From UBA12077 sp963665525 (lineage in GTDB: Bacteria > Bacteroidota > Bacteroidia > Bacteroidales > UBA12077), in the NCBI GenBank assembly GCA_963665525.1, contig OY762280.1, positions 1,364,001 to 1,428,000 on the forward strand: 64,000 bases of DNA, read 5' to 3'. Under the pieces are notes generated by a model that was given only the letters and a program-made list of their open reading frames with translations, searched no databases and was not told the DNA's origin. How positions within the stretch are numbered: the stretch's first letter is position 1; every line of letters begins with the position of its first letter. The translations under genes and the position numbers were made by a program. Positions 26,777-35,895 of this stretch are shown here, piece by piece.

Positions 26777-27919
26777 TTAAACGATTGTTAAATACATGTA
26801 TGCGTATGAGAATCGCCCACTTTCGGGAACCATGACCAGGATCTTCTCTCCTTTCTTTAGTTTTCCTGAGTGAAATAATTCTTCCATGATAATATAAATA
26901 GAGGCTGATCCAACATTACCAACACTGGTAAGGTTGGTAAACCATTTATCATCTGTTACTTCAATGCCTTGAGCTTTCATTTCATCATATAATCTTTGTT
27001 TAAAGAACATAGATGATAGATGTGGTAAGAAGTAATCAACATCTTTATGACTGTCAATGTTTCTTTTCTTCAAAGATTCAGCCATTGGAGTGATACATTT
27101 TTCAACCACAAACTTATCTAAAAGTTTCACATCTTGTTTAACAGAAAAGATAGATTGATCTAACCAAATTTCAGGATCGTACTCTTTCCATCCCTTTAAA
27201 CTTCCGTCTCCATTCTTATCAGCTCCTGCATACATACAGGCATCTAATTCATGAGCATGCGATATGGTATCAATCCACTCTATTTTTAAAGAGATACTCT
27301 CTTTATTTGGCTTATTTTCTAACAACATAGCTCCTGCTCCATCAGAAAGCATCCATCGCAAGAAGTCTTTTTCAAAGGCTAAAATTGGATTTGTTTCTAA
27401 ATGATTGGTGCAGTTCATTTCTTTTTCGAACTTGTCTGAGCGCAGTAAAGTGGATATGACTTCCGAACCGGTTGCTACGGCATTGTTCGATTCTTCAGAG
27501 CGTACCGATAAATAAGCATATTTTAACGAATGCATTCCGGCACAACATACGCCCGATGGAGACAGAACTTCCAAAGTTTTATTTCCTAATTTACCATGTA
27601 CCATCGATGCATGCGAAGGAAGCAATTGATCAGGTAAGGAAGTACCACACGACAGAACCTCTAAATCCTGTAATGAAAAATTCTTATTCTCTAATTCTTT
27701 AACAGCTTTGGCTGTAATATCGGCATTGCTATATTTTATATCCCCTTTTTTATCTATAACATAATACCTGTTTTGTATTTTATTTTGACGTAGAACGATA
27801 TTTCTTGATCGGGATGGTTTTCCATTCACCATGCCTAATATCGATTCCATTTCATCATTTGAAACAGCTTCGTTTGGTAAAAATTTAGCGATGTTATTTA
27901 TATAAACTTGATTCGGCAT
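26777..27919 (-). CDS. darB: Beta-ketoacyl-ACP synthase III-like enzyme, DarB type
   Basis: 380 residues of the KAS III fold. The catalytic Cys lies in SGVCCAGMHSL, the His in LPHLSSMF, and the Asn in NVGSASIYI. It sits 20 bases downstream of the DarA-like gene in the same direction. In the known dialkylresorcinol pathway, DarB condenses a beta-ketoacyl and an acyl unit, and DarA closes the ring. The pair therefore suggests synthesis of a dialkylresorcinol, a membrane or signalling lipid or part of a flexirubin-type pigment. No aryl-polyene cluster is visible here. Confidence 0.82.
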   Translation of the reverse strand: MPNQVYINNIAKFLPNEAVSNDEMESILGMVNGKPSRSRNIVLRQNKIQNRYYVIDKKGDIKYSNADITAKAVKELENKNFSLQDLEVLSCGTSLPDQLLPSHASMVHGKLGNKTLEVLSPSGVCCAGMHSLKYAYLSVRSEESNNAVATGSEVISTLLRSDKFEKEMNCTNHLETNPILAFEKDFLRWMLSDGAGAMLLENKPNKESISLKIEWIDTISHAHELDACMYAGADKNGDGSLKGWKEYDPEIWLDQSIFSVKQDVKLLDKFVVEKCITPMAESLKKRNIDSHKDVDYFLPHLSSMFFKQRLYDEMKAQGIEVTDDKWFTNLTSVGNVGSASIYIIMEELFHSGKLKKGEKILVMVPESGRFSYAYMYLTIV

Positions 27920-27939
27920 CTTTATTCGTTCTAATTATT

Positions 27940-28860
27940 CTACTTCAATTTCACTCCTGAGAAATATTTTATCTCTTTTTTAATTTTTTTCAATCTGAAA
28001 GGTGCAAAAATAAGAAAAAATATATATTCTATAGGTGCAATGACTAAAATTGCAAAAGGAAAATAATATGAAAAGATTCTTACTCTTGTTCTTCGAGCAG
28101 GATTTCCTGGTCCTCCTTTCTTTAAAATAAAACTTGACCACTTTAAAAACACCCGTTTATAGGCCATTTGTTCAGTGGTTGCCAGGTATGGATTTATTTT
28201 TACGGCTTTTTCTTTTACAAGATTTCCTTGAAGATTTTCGAAATCATTCTTCAAAAAATGGTTTTCAACAATTTCTCCATATTTTTCAACACCCTTGATA
28301 TCTTTTTCAGAAATACCTGCTTTGGGGAAAAACCATGCAAAGCGTCCTTTTTTTCCACTAAATAAAAAGTACGAGATGGTTACGATTCCCGTTAGGTTCT
28401 CTGCTCGATCTCGTAAAACAATATTCCCAACAATTTTGCCTCCTAATTCAGTAATTTTCTCTTTAATATACTCTTGAGCTACAATCCACATGTTACGAAC
28501 CCCAAGTAGGGTAATCACTGGTTTACCTTTGAAAATACGTTTAGCTTCCTCAGTGAACAGAAAAGAATTGGATGGAATGGAAGGTGACATATACCATACG
28601 GTATATGCAAAAACGATCAAATCAAAATCTTCATTTTCTAAATCTAAAGGTTCTAATTCACATGGGATATGTTCTACTGATTCAGGAAATGCATCAAAAA
28701 ATGTGCGCCCCGTCCATGGAAAAGGAAAATCATGAACTGGTTTTATACTTGCATAAGTAACATGGTAATCCGTTGACTTTTCAAAGGGTTTGGCAAAATT
28801 CTTAACGATTTCTGTTAATTGTCCTGATTGTGAGTAATAAAGAATTAATATTTTGTTCAT
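27940..28860 (-). CDS. darA: Dialkylresorcinol condensing enzyme, DarA type
   Basis: 306 residues. The N-terminus MNKILILYYSQSGQLTEIV is a flavodoxin-like fold, with VFAYTVWYMSPSIPSNSF further along; the C-terminus adds two hydrophobic segments (YFPFAILVIAPIEYIFFLIF), so it is probably membrane-attached. The domain order and the DarB-like gene 20 bases downstream fit the DarA condensing enzyme of dialkylresorcinol biosynthesis. The gene is first in the apparent two-gene operon. Confidence 0.82.
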   Translation of the reverse strand: MNKILILYYSQSGQLTEIVKNFAKPFEKSTDYHVTYASIKPVHDFPFPWTGRTFFDAFPESVEHIPCELEPLDLENEDFDLIVFAYTVWYMSPSIPSNSFLFTEEAKRIFKGKPVITLLGVRNMWIVAQEYIKEKITELGGKIVGNIVLRDRAENLTGIVTISYFLFSGKKGRFAWFFPKAGISEKDIKGVEKYGEIVENHFLKNDFENLQGNLVKEKAVKINPYLATTEQMAYKRVFLKWSSFILKKGGPGNPARRTRVRIFSYYFPFAILVIAPIEYIFFLIFAPFRLKKIKKEIKYFSGVKLK

Positions 28861-28974
28861 ACGCCGGTTATACTATATAAAGTGTTATAAAAGCAGGCTA
28901 AATTTAAATGAAAATATTGAAAAACATCATTTGTTTTACAATATTTTCACCAAATACGCTTATTTAGATCGGCT

Positions 28975-29316
28975 TTACTTTCCGGAAGGATTGGCTAGAA
29001 AATAAACGGCAATACTGGCTATTAAGAAGTTAATGATTAATCCACTATCTAATCCTCCATCAATGGTATTAATGACATTATATATGGCAATTAGAGTAAT
29101 AATAAACCCTGATACTACGGTTAATGCAGCACGTTTCTTTATGCCGGTAACAAAGATGATAGCACTAAAAATTAAAAATAAGGCTGCAATGTAAAAATCT
29201 ACGTGATTAAGTTTAAATTTAGTAAAAGTCTTGAAATATTCATCGTAAGCGAAAAGAATAAGACCAATACGCATGATCCATATGGATACGGGTAATAAAG
29301 CTTTAATAGGTTGCAT
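28975..29316 (-). CDS. Small membrane protein with four helices
   Basis: 113 residues with four hydrophobic segments (about 8-25, 40-58, 64-84, 90-108). The layout resembles DoxX-like/DUF4345-type small membrane proteins, but I see no diagnostic motif. It lies about 110 bases upstream of the darAB pair in the same direction and might be part of that unit, although the gap argues for a separate promoter. Confidence 0.65.
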   Translation of the reverse strand: MQPIKALLPVSIWIMRIGLILFAYDEYFKTFTKFKLNHVDFYIAALFLIFSAIIFVTGIKKRAALTVVSGFIITLIAIYNVINTIDGGLDSGLIINFLIASIAVYFLANPSGK

Positions 29317-29418
29317 AATATGAAGTTAAAGTGATTATTATTTGATGTTTAATACATTATATTCTTTTTTGAACAAAGCAAATAAAAACTTGTTTCTAAA
29401 AATAAAAAAACTAATCTT

Positions 29419-30063
29419 ATGACAAAAATTAGAATAGTAATATATATGTTTTTTATTTCAGCTTTAGTGATAAATACTTTCAATTCATGTGCTAAAAAGC
29501 CAAAGAATACATTAGAAATTTTAGCTTCAAAAACGACCTATGATGCCATTATTGTTCCGGGAGTTCCTTATGCAGATGAATACTGGACTAAAATTCTTTT
29601 AGGCAGAATTTATTGGTCGCATTATTTATATACTAATGGATATGCAAAAAATATAATTTACTCTGGGTCTGCTGTTTATACTCCTTATGTTGAAGCAAAG
29701 ATTATGGCTTTATATGCCCGGGAAATGGGTATCCCTGAATCTGTTATTTATACCGAAACCAAAGCAGAGCATAGTGTGGAAAATGTTTATTATTCTTACC
29801 AAATTGCAAAGAAAATGGGATTTAAAAAAATTGCCCTGGCTACGGATCCATTTCAGTCGAAAATGATGCAGGGGCTATCAAAAAGAATGAATATTAACAT
29901 TGATTTTATTCCATTTTCGTTTGAAATTTTAGATACCATGGAAATTATGGAGCATAATATTGATGATGAAAAAGCATATGTTGATCATTTTATTTCCATT
30001 GAAGAACGTGAAAACTTTTTCCAAAGACTAAGAGGTACATTAGGGAAAAATATTCAATATTAG
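29419..30063 (+). CDS. YdcF/SanA-like DUF218 protein, lipoprotein
   Basis: 214 residues. Signal sequence with lipobox TFNSCA. The DUF218 fold is recognised by YDAIIVPGVPY, then NIIYSGSAVYTPYVEA, and a final AEHSVENVYYSYQIAKKMG. Members such as SanA and ElyC act at the cell envelope in peptidoglycan- or exopolysaccharide-linked processes, but their reaction is poorly known. Monocistronic on the plus strand. Confidence 0.82.
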   Translation: MTKIRIVIYMFFISALVINTFNSCAKKPKNTLEILASKTTYDAIIVPGVPYADEYWTKILLGRIYWSHYLYTNGYAKNIIYSGSAVYTPYVEAKIMALYAREMGIPESVIYTETKAEHSVENVYYSYQIAKKMGFKKIALATDPFQSKMMQGLSKRMNINIDFIPFSFEILDTMEIMEHNIDDEKAYVDHFISIEERENFFQRLRGTLGKNIQY

Positions 30064-30083
30064 TACTAAATTTTCATATATTT

Positions 30084-30180
30084 CTTTGAGAAACTTTGTG
30101 GAAACTTAGTGCAGCTTTGTGGTATAATAAAAAACTATAACACAGAGTACCACAAAGAAAGCTCAAAATTACACTAAGGG
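30084..30180. repeat. Long imperfect inverted repeat with CTTTGTGG motifs
   Basis: Left part has CTTTGTGGAAACTTAGTG and CTTTGTGGTA; right part answers with TACCACAAAG and CACTAAGG. Together they fold into a long imperfect hairpin with an AT-rich loop. The sequence looks like an intergenic repeat family of Bacteroidota rather than a terminator, as no T run follows. Confidence 0.55.
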
Positions 30181-30301
30181 TAATATTTAATACTAGTTGC
30201 AACTATTCTCTATTATTTAACTTGCCTAGCCATAACTTATTATTTTAAACTTTCCCTATCTTTAAATGTCATAAATTTGTATGGATATAAAATCGATTAT
30301 T

Positions 30302-32047
30302 ATGAAAAAACTTTTCTTCTTTAGCCTGATTTTTAGTACAATAATTTCATCGGCACAAAACGAGCACTTAGAAACCTTTTACGAAAAATCCAATTTCCTG
30401 GAAACACCGCATTACGATGAAACCATTCAATATGCTAAATTACTGGCTGCTTCTTCAGAATATATTCAATACACAACATTTGGTAAAAGTTTACAAGGAC
30501 GAGATTTACCATTACTCATTGTAGATAAAAACAAGAATTTTACTCCCGAAAGTGTAAAAAGATCAGGGAATGCCATTTTATTTATTGAAGCATGTATTCA
30601 TCCGGGCGAATCGGAAGGTAAAGAAGCGGGTTTTATGCTCATTCGTGATATTCTAATAAACAACAAATATCCTGAATTATTAGAAAATACTACCCTCCTC
30701 TTTATCCCTATTTTTAATACCGACGGACACGAACGATTTAGTCCATACAGTCGGATTAATCAGAACGGACCCAAAGAAATGGGATGGCGAACAACGGCTA
30801 ACAATTTGAATCTAAATCGTGATTTTATAAAGGCCGATGCTCCGGAAATGCAACAATGGTTGAAGCTTTTTAACGACTGGCTTCCTGATATGTTTATTGA
30901 TATTCACACCACCGATGGAGCCGATTACCAGTATCAAATGACCTATGGAATGCATATTATGGGCGATATGAATCCACAGCAAACCGATTGGCAGAAAGCT
31001 TATTTAGAAGAGCTTGAAAAAGATCTTTTAAAAGATGATGTTTTAATGTTCCCATATGTTTCGTTTCGCAGATGGCATGACCCACGCAGTGGATTAGTGC
31101 GCAGAACAGCTTCGCCAAGGTATTCAACAGGTTATTGGGCTTATCAAAATCGTCCTGCACTGTTAATCGAAACACATATGCTGAAAGATTATAAAACACG
31201 GGTTGATGCAACATATCATTTATTACGACACACGATAGATATATTAGATCATCAGCATAAAGACTTAATACAAATGAATGCAAATGCTGATGTGGATGCA
31301 GCAAATCTTATAAATGAAAAGTTTACTTTAAGTTATTATACATCGCAAAAAGACAGTACTACGGTAAAATTTAAAGGTGTTGAATATGATATTGTACACA
31401 GCGATTTAACAGACGATATTTGGGTACAGTTTAGCGATAAACCGAAAGACTATGACCTGGTTTTATTCGATAAATTGATGCCTGGAGCTACGATAAAAAT
31501 GCCGGAAGCTTATATTATTCCTGCCGAATGGACCGAGGTGATTGATCGAATAAAAATGCATGGAATAGAGTATCATCTTTTAGAAGAAGCTAAAGAGTTT
31601 GAAATAGAGACTTATAAATTTAGTAATGTGCAGTTTGCTAATTTCCCTTTTGAAGGTCGACAAATGATTCATGATTTCAATTTACAGGAAATTAAAATGA
31701 AGAAAACATTTTATCCTGGATCTATTATCATACCTATGAATCAACGTACGGCAAAAATTATAGCTCATATGTTGGAACCTATTGGACCTGATTCTTTTGT
31801 ACGTTGGGGATTTTTTAATCCGATTTTCGAGCGAAAGGAATATGTAGAAACTTATGTCATGGAAAAGATGGCTCGTGAAATGATCCAGGAAAATCCAGAT
31901 CTATTAGATCAGTATAAACAAGCCATAAAAGAACGTCCTGATATTTATAATAATCAATGGGACAAGCTTTTTTGGTTTTATGCTTTAACTCCTTATTGGG
32001 ATCAGCAAAAAGATATTTATCCGGTAGGAAAAATTAAATTAAAATAA
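30302..32047 (+). CDS. Secreted M14-family zinc carboxypeptidase-like protein
   Basis: About 581 residues from the start at 30302, which gives a signal peptide (MKKLFFFSLIFSTIISSA). M14 motifs: ACIHPGESEGKEAG with the first His and Glu ligands, PIFNTDGHERF and NLNLNRDF, DIHTTDGADY with the second His, and LIETHMLKDY near the catalytic Glu. The C-terminal 240 residues are an extra domain seen in large Bacteroidota M14 proteins. Probably trims peptides in the periplasm. Confidence 0.88.
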   Translation: MKKLFFFSLIFSTIISSAQNEHLETFYEKSNFLETPHYDETIQYAKLLAASSEYIQYTTFGKSLQGRDLPLLIVDKNKNFTPESVKRSGNAILFIEACIHPGESEGKEAGFMLIRDILINNKYPELLENTTLLFIPIFNTDGHERFSPYSRINQNGPKEMGWRTTANNLNLNRDFIKADAPEMQQWLKLFNDWLPDMFIDIHTTDGADYQYQMTYGMHIMGDMNPQQTDWQKAYLEELEKDLLKDDVLMFPYVSFRRWHDPRSGLVRRTASPRYSTGYWAYQNRPALLIETHMLKDYKTRVDATYHLLRHTIDILDHQHKDLIQMNANADVDAANLINEKFTLSYYTSQKDSTTVKFKGVEYDIVHSDLTDDIWVQFSDKPKDYDLVLFDKLMPGATIKMPEAYIIPAEWTEVIDRIKMHGIEYHLLEEAKEFEIETYKFSNVQFANFPFEGRQMIHDFNLQEIKMKKTFYPGSIIIPMNQRTAKIIAHMLEPIGPDSFVRWGFFNPIFERKEYVETYVMEKMAREMIQENPDLLDQYKQAIKERPDIYNNQWDKLFWFYALTPYWDQQKDIYPVGKIKLK

Positions 32048-32055
32048 ATACTAAT

Positions 32056-32090
32056 AAGCTTTTCTAAAGTTTAAAACTTTAGAAAAGCTT
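32056..32090. repeat. REP-like palindrome, copy C
   Basis: Near-perfect palindrome AAGCTTTTCTAAAGTTT / AAACTTTAGAAAAGCTT just after the M14 gene; same family as four others in the window. Confidence 0.75.
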
Positions 32091-32221
32091 TGGTTGAAAA
32101 GAATTAATCTATTATATAAATAACATTCCCATAATTCCAATCTTTAAGAAAAGCAAATAAGTCTAATATTCTAAATTCAATCGATTAGCAAAAATACTTG
32201 CGGTTTTGATAATATTTCCTT

Positions 32222-32252
32222 CCTTTTCTAAAGTATAAAACTTTGGAAAAGG
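32222..32252. repeat. REP-like palindrome, copy D, left of the RAYT gene
   Basis: Arms CCTTTTCTAAAGT / ACTTTGGAAAAGG. It lies 30 bases beyond the 3' end of the RAYT gene. Confidence 0.75.
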
Positions 32253-32281
32253 TAAAATCCACCTTCAATTTTCAAAAAAAA

Positions 32282-32887
32282 TTAGTATTCCAAACTCAAT
32301 CTTTCTGAATAAATATCTGCTGCTTTCATGTTATGATATGCTTTCAGATTCTTTAAATTGTCAAATAACTTAATGACTTCGTCCTTATGAATACGAAGCT
32401 CTGAATGGATAACTTGATTATAAGATGAAAACTCCCAATCTTTAGCACGATCTACAAAACCATGATGAACAGGATTTAGATGAATATAAGTAATAGCTTG
32501 TTTTAAGTATTGCTCGGAAGTAATTTTCTTACGTTTAAAATTTTTAATAAACAGGCTTCCTCTCCTTTTATACATTTTGTTGTACGACTGGGTATAAGAG
32601 CTAAATAAATTTGAAAATCGTTTACTTAAAAGATTATTTTGTTGATCCTTTTCCCAGGTTTTATATTCTGGAAAAGCTTTAACTAAATCGTCATCTTCTT
32701 TTATTCGAATCAAAAAATGAAAATGATTTGGCATTAAGCAATAAGCTAGGGTATATGCCACAGGTGAGATATGCTGCTGATATTTTTTTAAGAAAAACGG
32801 ATAATTATTTTCGTTTTGAAATAAAAGATCATTACCGTTAGCATGATTATAAATATGATAATAATACCCTGACTCTAATGGAATCAT
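32282..32887 (-). CDS. REP-associated tyrosine transposase (RAYT, Y1/IS200-like)
   Basis: 201 residues. The HUH motif reads CLMPNHFHFLIRI, preceded by the GYYYHIYNHANGN start typical of the Y1 transposase family; the catalytic Tyr lies in YLKQAITYIHLNPVHHG. These single-strand nucleases move or maintain short palindromic repeats in bacterial genomes. Copies D and E of the palindrome flank the gene at 32222 and 32923, and three more copies lie elsewhere in the window, which strongly suggests this enzyme is responsible for them. Confidence 0.9.
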   Translation of the reverse strand: MIPLESGYYYHIYNHANGNDLLFQNENNYPFFLKKYQQHISPVAYTLAYCLMPNHFHFLIRIKEDDDLVKAFPEYKTWEKDQQNNLLSKRFSNLFSSYTQSYNKMYKRRGSLFIKNFKRKKITSEQYLKQAITYIHLNPVHHGFVDRAKDWEFSSYNQVIHSELRIHKDEVIKLFDNLKNLKAYHNMKAADIYSERLSLEY

Positions 32888-32922
32888 ATCTGATGTATTT
32901 TTATAATATTAAATTTAATATA

Positions 32923-32950
32923 CTTTTTCAAAGTTTCAAACTTTGGAAAA
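32923..32950. repeat. REP-like palindrome, copy E, right of the RAYT gene
   Basis: Arms CTTTTTCAAAGTTT / AAACTTTGGAAAAA, 35 bases upstream of the RAYT start codon. With copy D it brackets the gene. Confidence 0.7.
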
Positions 32951-32997
32951 ATTTTAATTTTTAATTGTTATTTTTATAAGATAACAAATTTAGCAGT

Positions 32998-34407
32998 ATG
33001 AGAAAAATTTGCTTCGTATTCGCTTTGACTTGTTTATCCATGATGAGTCAATCACAATCTCAACTTAATTATGATAAGATTGATAAAGACGATTTAAAAT
33101 ACTATGTTGAAGTGCTGGCTTCTGATTCTTTAGAAGGTCGATTTACAGGGAGCACAGGCCAAAAGAAAGCAGCCGATTTTATCGCCAGCACCTTTGCTAA
33201 AAAGGGAATAGAACCACTATTTGATACCTATCTTGACACTTTCTCATTACATGAATATGCCTGGGGTGAAATCTATATCCGAACCGAAGATAAAACTTTC
33301 ATCAATCAAAAGGATATTTCCTATTTAGGATTTTATAATCAGAAAACAGAAAAAGAAGTTGAATTAGTATTTGGGGGTTATGGTACCGACGAAGATTTGG
33401 ATCAGATTAATATTAAAGATAAGATGGTTCTTTTGTTTGCCGAAAACATGAGAACATTATTGATGAAAAAGATTGAAGAAAAAGGTGCTTATGGAGTTAT
33501 TATGGCCAATCCCGACAATGATAAACAATTTAATTCGATCAAAAATTCGCTTGGATATTATTTATTAAGCAAACGCTTAAGTGATGAAGAAAAGAATATT
33601 AACAAGAAGTCGTTTCAGGATTTTGTTATCAAAAACGATCAAATAAAATCACTCACAGGTAAATCCATTGCAGATTTACAAGGCTTGGTCGATAACAAGG
33701 ACTTACAGAATGGTCCGGTAAAAACCATTTATGTTAAATCGGAAAGAATACACCAGCTTACAGGAACAGAGAATGTGCTTGGCATAATCAAAGGAAAAAC
33801 AGAAAAGAATATTATTTTATCGGCGCATTACGATCATTTAGGGATTAAGGGAGGATTTGTTTATCCCGGTGCCGACGATAATGCTTCGGGTGTTGCTGCT
33901 TTGTTTGAGATAGCAGAAACCTTTAAAGATATGGATTTGAAATATAATCTCATATTTTTGGCTACTACAGGCGAAGAAATTGGTTTATGGGGATCCAAAT
34001 ATTTTGTGAATCATCATTCGTACGATTCGAATAATGTGATCTTAAATATCAATATGGATATGATTGCCAGATCAGACCAGGATGATCCCAATTATTTATA
34101 TGTCGTTGGAACTGGTTTATATCCTAAGTTTAGACCTATGATTGATCATGCAGATTCTATTTATTCCAAATGTAAATTTGATTTCAGTTTAGAAAAAGTA
34201 AGTAACATTCCTTGTGCTTATCGAAGTTCCGATCAGTATGTTTTTCATCAGCATGGTATTCCTGCCCTGATGTTTCATACTGGGTTGCACGACGATTATC
34301 ATCGCCCGGCAGATAAAGCTTCCAAAATCAATTTTAATGTTTATAAAAAAAGAGTGGTGCTTATTGCTCATTTTTTGGATGATATACAAAACACTAATTT
34401 AGAATAA
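32998..34407 (+). CDS. Secreted M28-family aminopeptidase
   Basis: 469 residues. Signal peptide MRKICFVFALTCLSMMSQS. A PA-domain-like segment occupies the middle. The M28 zinc site shows SAHYDHLG, PGADDNASGVAAL, then ATTGEEIGLWGSKYF with the catalytic Glu, and a C-terminal HTGLHDDYHRPADK with the last His ligand. It should remove N-terminal residues from peptides in the periplasm. It is the last ordinary chromosomal gene before the cassette array. Confidence 0.9.
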   Translation: MRKICFVFALTCLSMMSQSQSQLNYDKIDKDDLKYYVEVLASDSLEGRFTGSTGQKKAADFIASTFAKKGIEPLFDTYLDTFSLHEYAWGEIYIRTEDKTFINQKDISYLGFYNQKTEKEVELVFGGYGTDEDLDQINIKDKMVLLFAENMRTLLMKKIEEKGAYGVIMANPDNDKQFNSIKNSLGYYLLSKRLSDEEKNINKKSFQDFVIKNDQIKSLTGKSIADLQGLVDNKDLQNGPVKTIYVKSERIHQLTGTENVLGIIKGKTEKNIILSAHYDHLGIKGGFVYPGADDNASGVAALFEIAETFKDMDLKYNLIFLATTGEEIGLWGSKYFVNHHSYDSNNVILNINMDMIARSDQDDPNYLYVVGTGLYPKFRPMIDHADSIYSKCKFDFSLEKVSNIPCAYRSSDQYVFHQHGIPALMFHTGLHDDYHRPADKASKINFNVYKKRVVLIAHFLDDIQNTNLE

Positions 34408-34532
34408 ACTTAGTTTTTCTAAATTTACGAAGAGTTTAAGTAATTCAAATTAAATATTATTCAAATAGTTATCAATAACTTATGATATTAATCTGATTTT
34501 TCGTATCTTTATTTGTAGTTAACCTTTTAATT

Positions 34533-35672
34533 ATGAATGATATGAGTGAGTTGATTAATCTTAAGTTGTCTGAACATCTAGGCAAAAAAATCATACTACT
34601 TAGATTTAATTATAGTGATGAAATTAAAAATGTAATATCAAAAATTCCTGATTGTAGATGGAGTAATACAAAACAATCTTATTACATTAGATATAGAAGT
34701 GATTATCGGCATTACTTATTAAGATTTGTCGATGAGAAGTATTTTCGAAAATCGGGAAATGAAATTAAAAAGATAAGCATAGAAATTCCTGATAAAGAAA
34801 AAATCATTGTATTTAATAATAAATCCTGCATATGGCTTGATAAGTTTCGTCAGTATCTTGAAAATAAGCGATACAGTAAGAGCACGATCGATAATTATGA
34901 ATCACATGTTAAACATATGCTCAATTATTTTCGTAATCGTAATCCTGAGGAATTAACTAATGAGGATATCAATCATTATGTTCACGATTTTATTATACGT
35001 GGACAACGATCTACATCTTTTCAAAGTGTTGCTATTAGTGCGTTAAAAAAGTTTTTTGGAATTGTTCAAAATATTTACATTGATATTGATGATTTTGAAC
35101 GTCCTAAGGAAGGACGACATTTGCCTACTGTTTTTAATAAAAAAGAAATTAAGCGTTTACTGAATGCCACAAATAATATAAAACATAAACTTGCCTTATC
35201 ATTAATTTACTCATCGGGTTTACGATTAGGCGAAACGGTGAATATTAAACTTAGCGACATTGATACCCGTCGTAAATTAATATGTATTAGACAAGCTAAA
35301 GGTAAAAAAGATCGATATTCCTTACTTTCTTCAAGTATTCTTCCATTGCTTAAAGTTTACTACGAAACTTATCAACCCGAAATATGGTTATTTGAATATA
35401 AACCTGGTGTTCAATATAGTAAATCAAGTATTCAAAAGGTTTTTAGAAAAGCAAAAGAAAAAGCCAAAATTCGAAAATATGGTGGTGTTCATGCCTTACG
35501 ACATAGTTTTGCTACTCATTTATTAGATAAAGGAACTGATTTGCGATATATTCAGGAATTATTAGGTCATAAAAGCACCAAAACCACAGAAATATACACG
35601 CATGTAACAAGGCGAGATATTGGAAAAATTACTAGTCCACTCGATGAATTAGATTTTGATATTGATGAATAA
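34533..35672 (+). CDS. Tyrosine recombinase, proposed integrase of the cassette array
   Basis: 379 residues. All catalytic residues of the tyrosine recombinase family are present: Arg231 (SSGLRLGE), Lys about 258 (AKGKKDR), His320 and Arg323 (HALRHSF), His346 (LLGHKS), Tyr355 (EIYTHV). Residues 95-190 are a SAM-like core-binding domain. Residues 10-70 form an extra N-terminal domain with RWSNTKQSYYIRY. The C-terminus ITSPLDEL resembles that of IntI and XerC-like enzymes. It lacks the extra about 20-35 residues that IntI has before the HxxR box. It is transcribed toward the array, and a GTTAGCGG junction lies 148 bp past its stop. The role as cassette integrase is inferred from position. Confidence 0.88.
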   Translation: MNDMSELINLKLSEHLGKKIILLRFNYSDEIKNVISKIPDCRWSNTKQSYYIRYRSDYRHYLLRFVDEKYFRKSGNEIKKISIEIPDKEKIIVFNNKSCIWLDKFRQYLENKRYSKSTIDNYESHVKHMLNYFRNRNPEELTNEDINHYVHDFIIRGQRSTSFQSVAISALKKFFGIVQNIYIDIDDFERPKEGRHLPTVFNKKEIKRLLNATNNIKHKLALSLIYSSGLRLGETVNIKLSDIDTRRKLICIRQAKGKKDRYSLLSSSILPLLKVYYETYQPEIWLFEYKPGVQYSKSSIQKVFRKAKEKAKIRKYGGVHALRHSFATHLLDKGTDLRYIQELLGHKSTKTTEIYTHVTRRDIGKITSPLDELDFDIDE

Positions 35673-35841
35673 TTTTTAAATTTATAAAATGAAATTTCTT
35701 AAATGGTATAATTATATTTTTCATCTTTTTTCTATGCACCTTATTATTTGGGGTTTTCAAGTACCTCAATTGCATCCGTGCATATTCTCTTAGGTGGAAC
35801 TTTACACTATTTAAGAACTAGTTAGCGGTAATTTGTAAATT
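35673..35841 (+). other. attI-like region with the first cassette junction GTTAGCGG
   Basis: Between the recombinase stop and the first IS. It contains ACTAGTTAGCGGTAAT with GTTA at 35821-35824. The bases GTTAGCGG are the exact reverse complement of CCGCTAAC that opens site R1 at 37735-37742, the same relation seen between successive sites. No R1-like stem precedes this GTTA, as expected for an attI rather than an attC site. Any recombinase-binding repeats upstream are not obvious by eye. Confidence 0.75.
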
Positions 35842-35895
35842 TGCATCGTGCTAAAATAGGTTGACACTTTTTTGATGAAAGAAAGGAGTGTCACA

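Noticed and set aside
34468..34479. GTTATCAATAAC palindrome upstream of the recombinase as an operator
   Set aside because: Only 12 bp, AT-rich and single copy; too weak to call, though it lies in the right place for a regulatory site.
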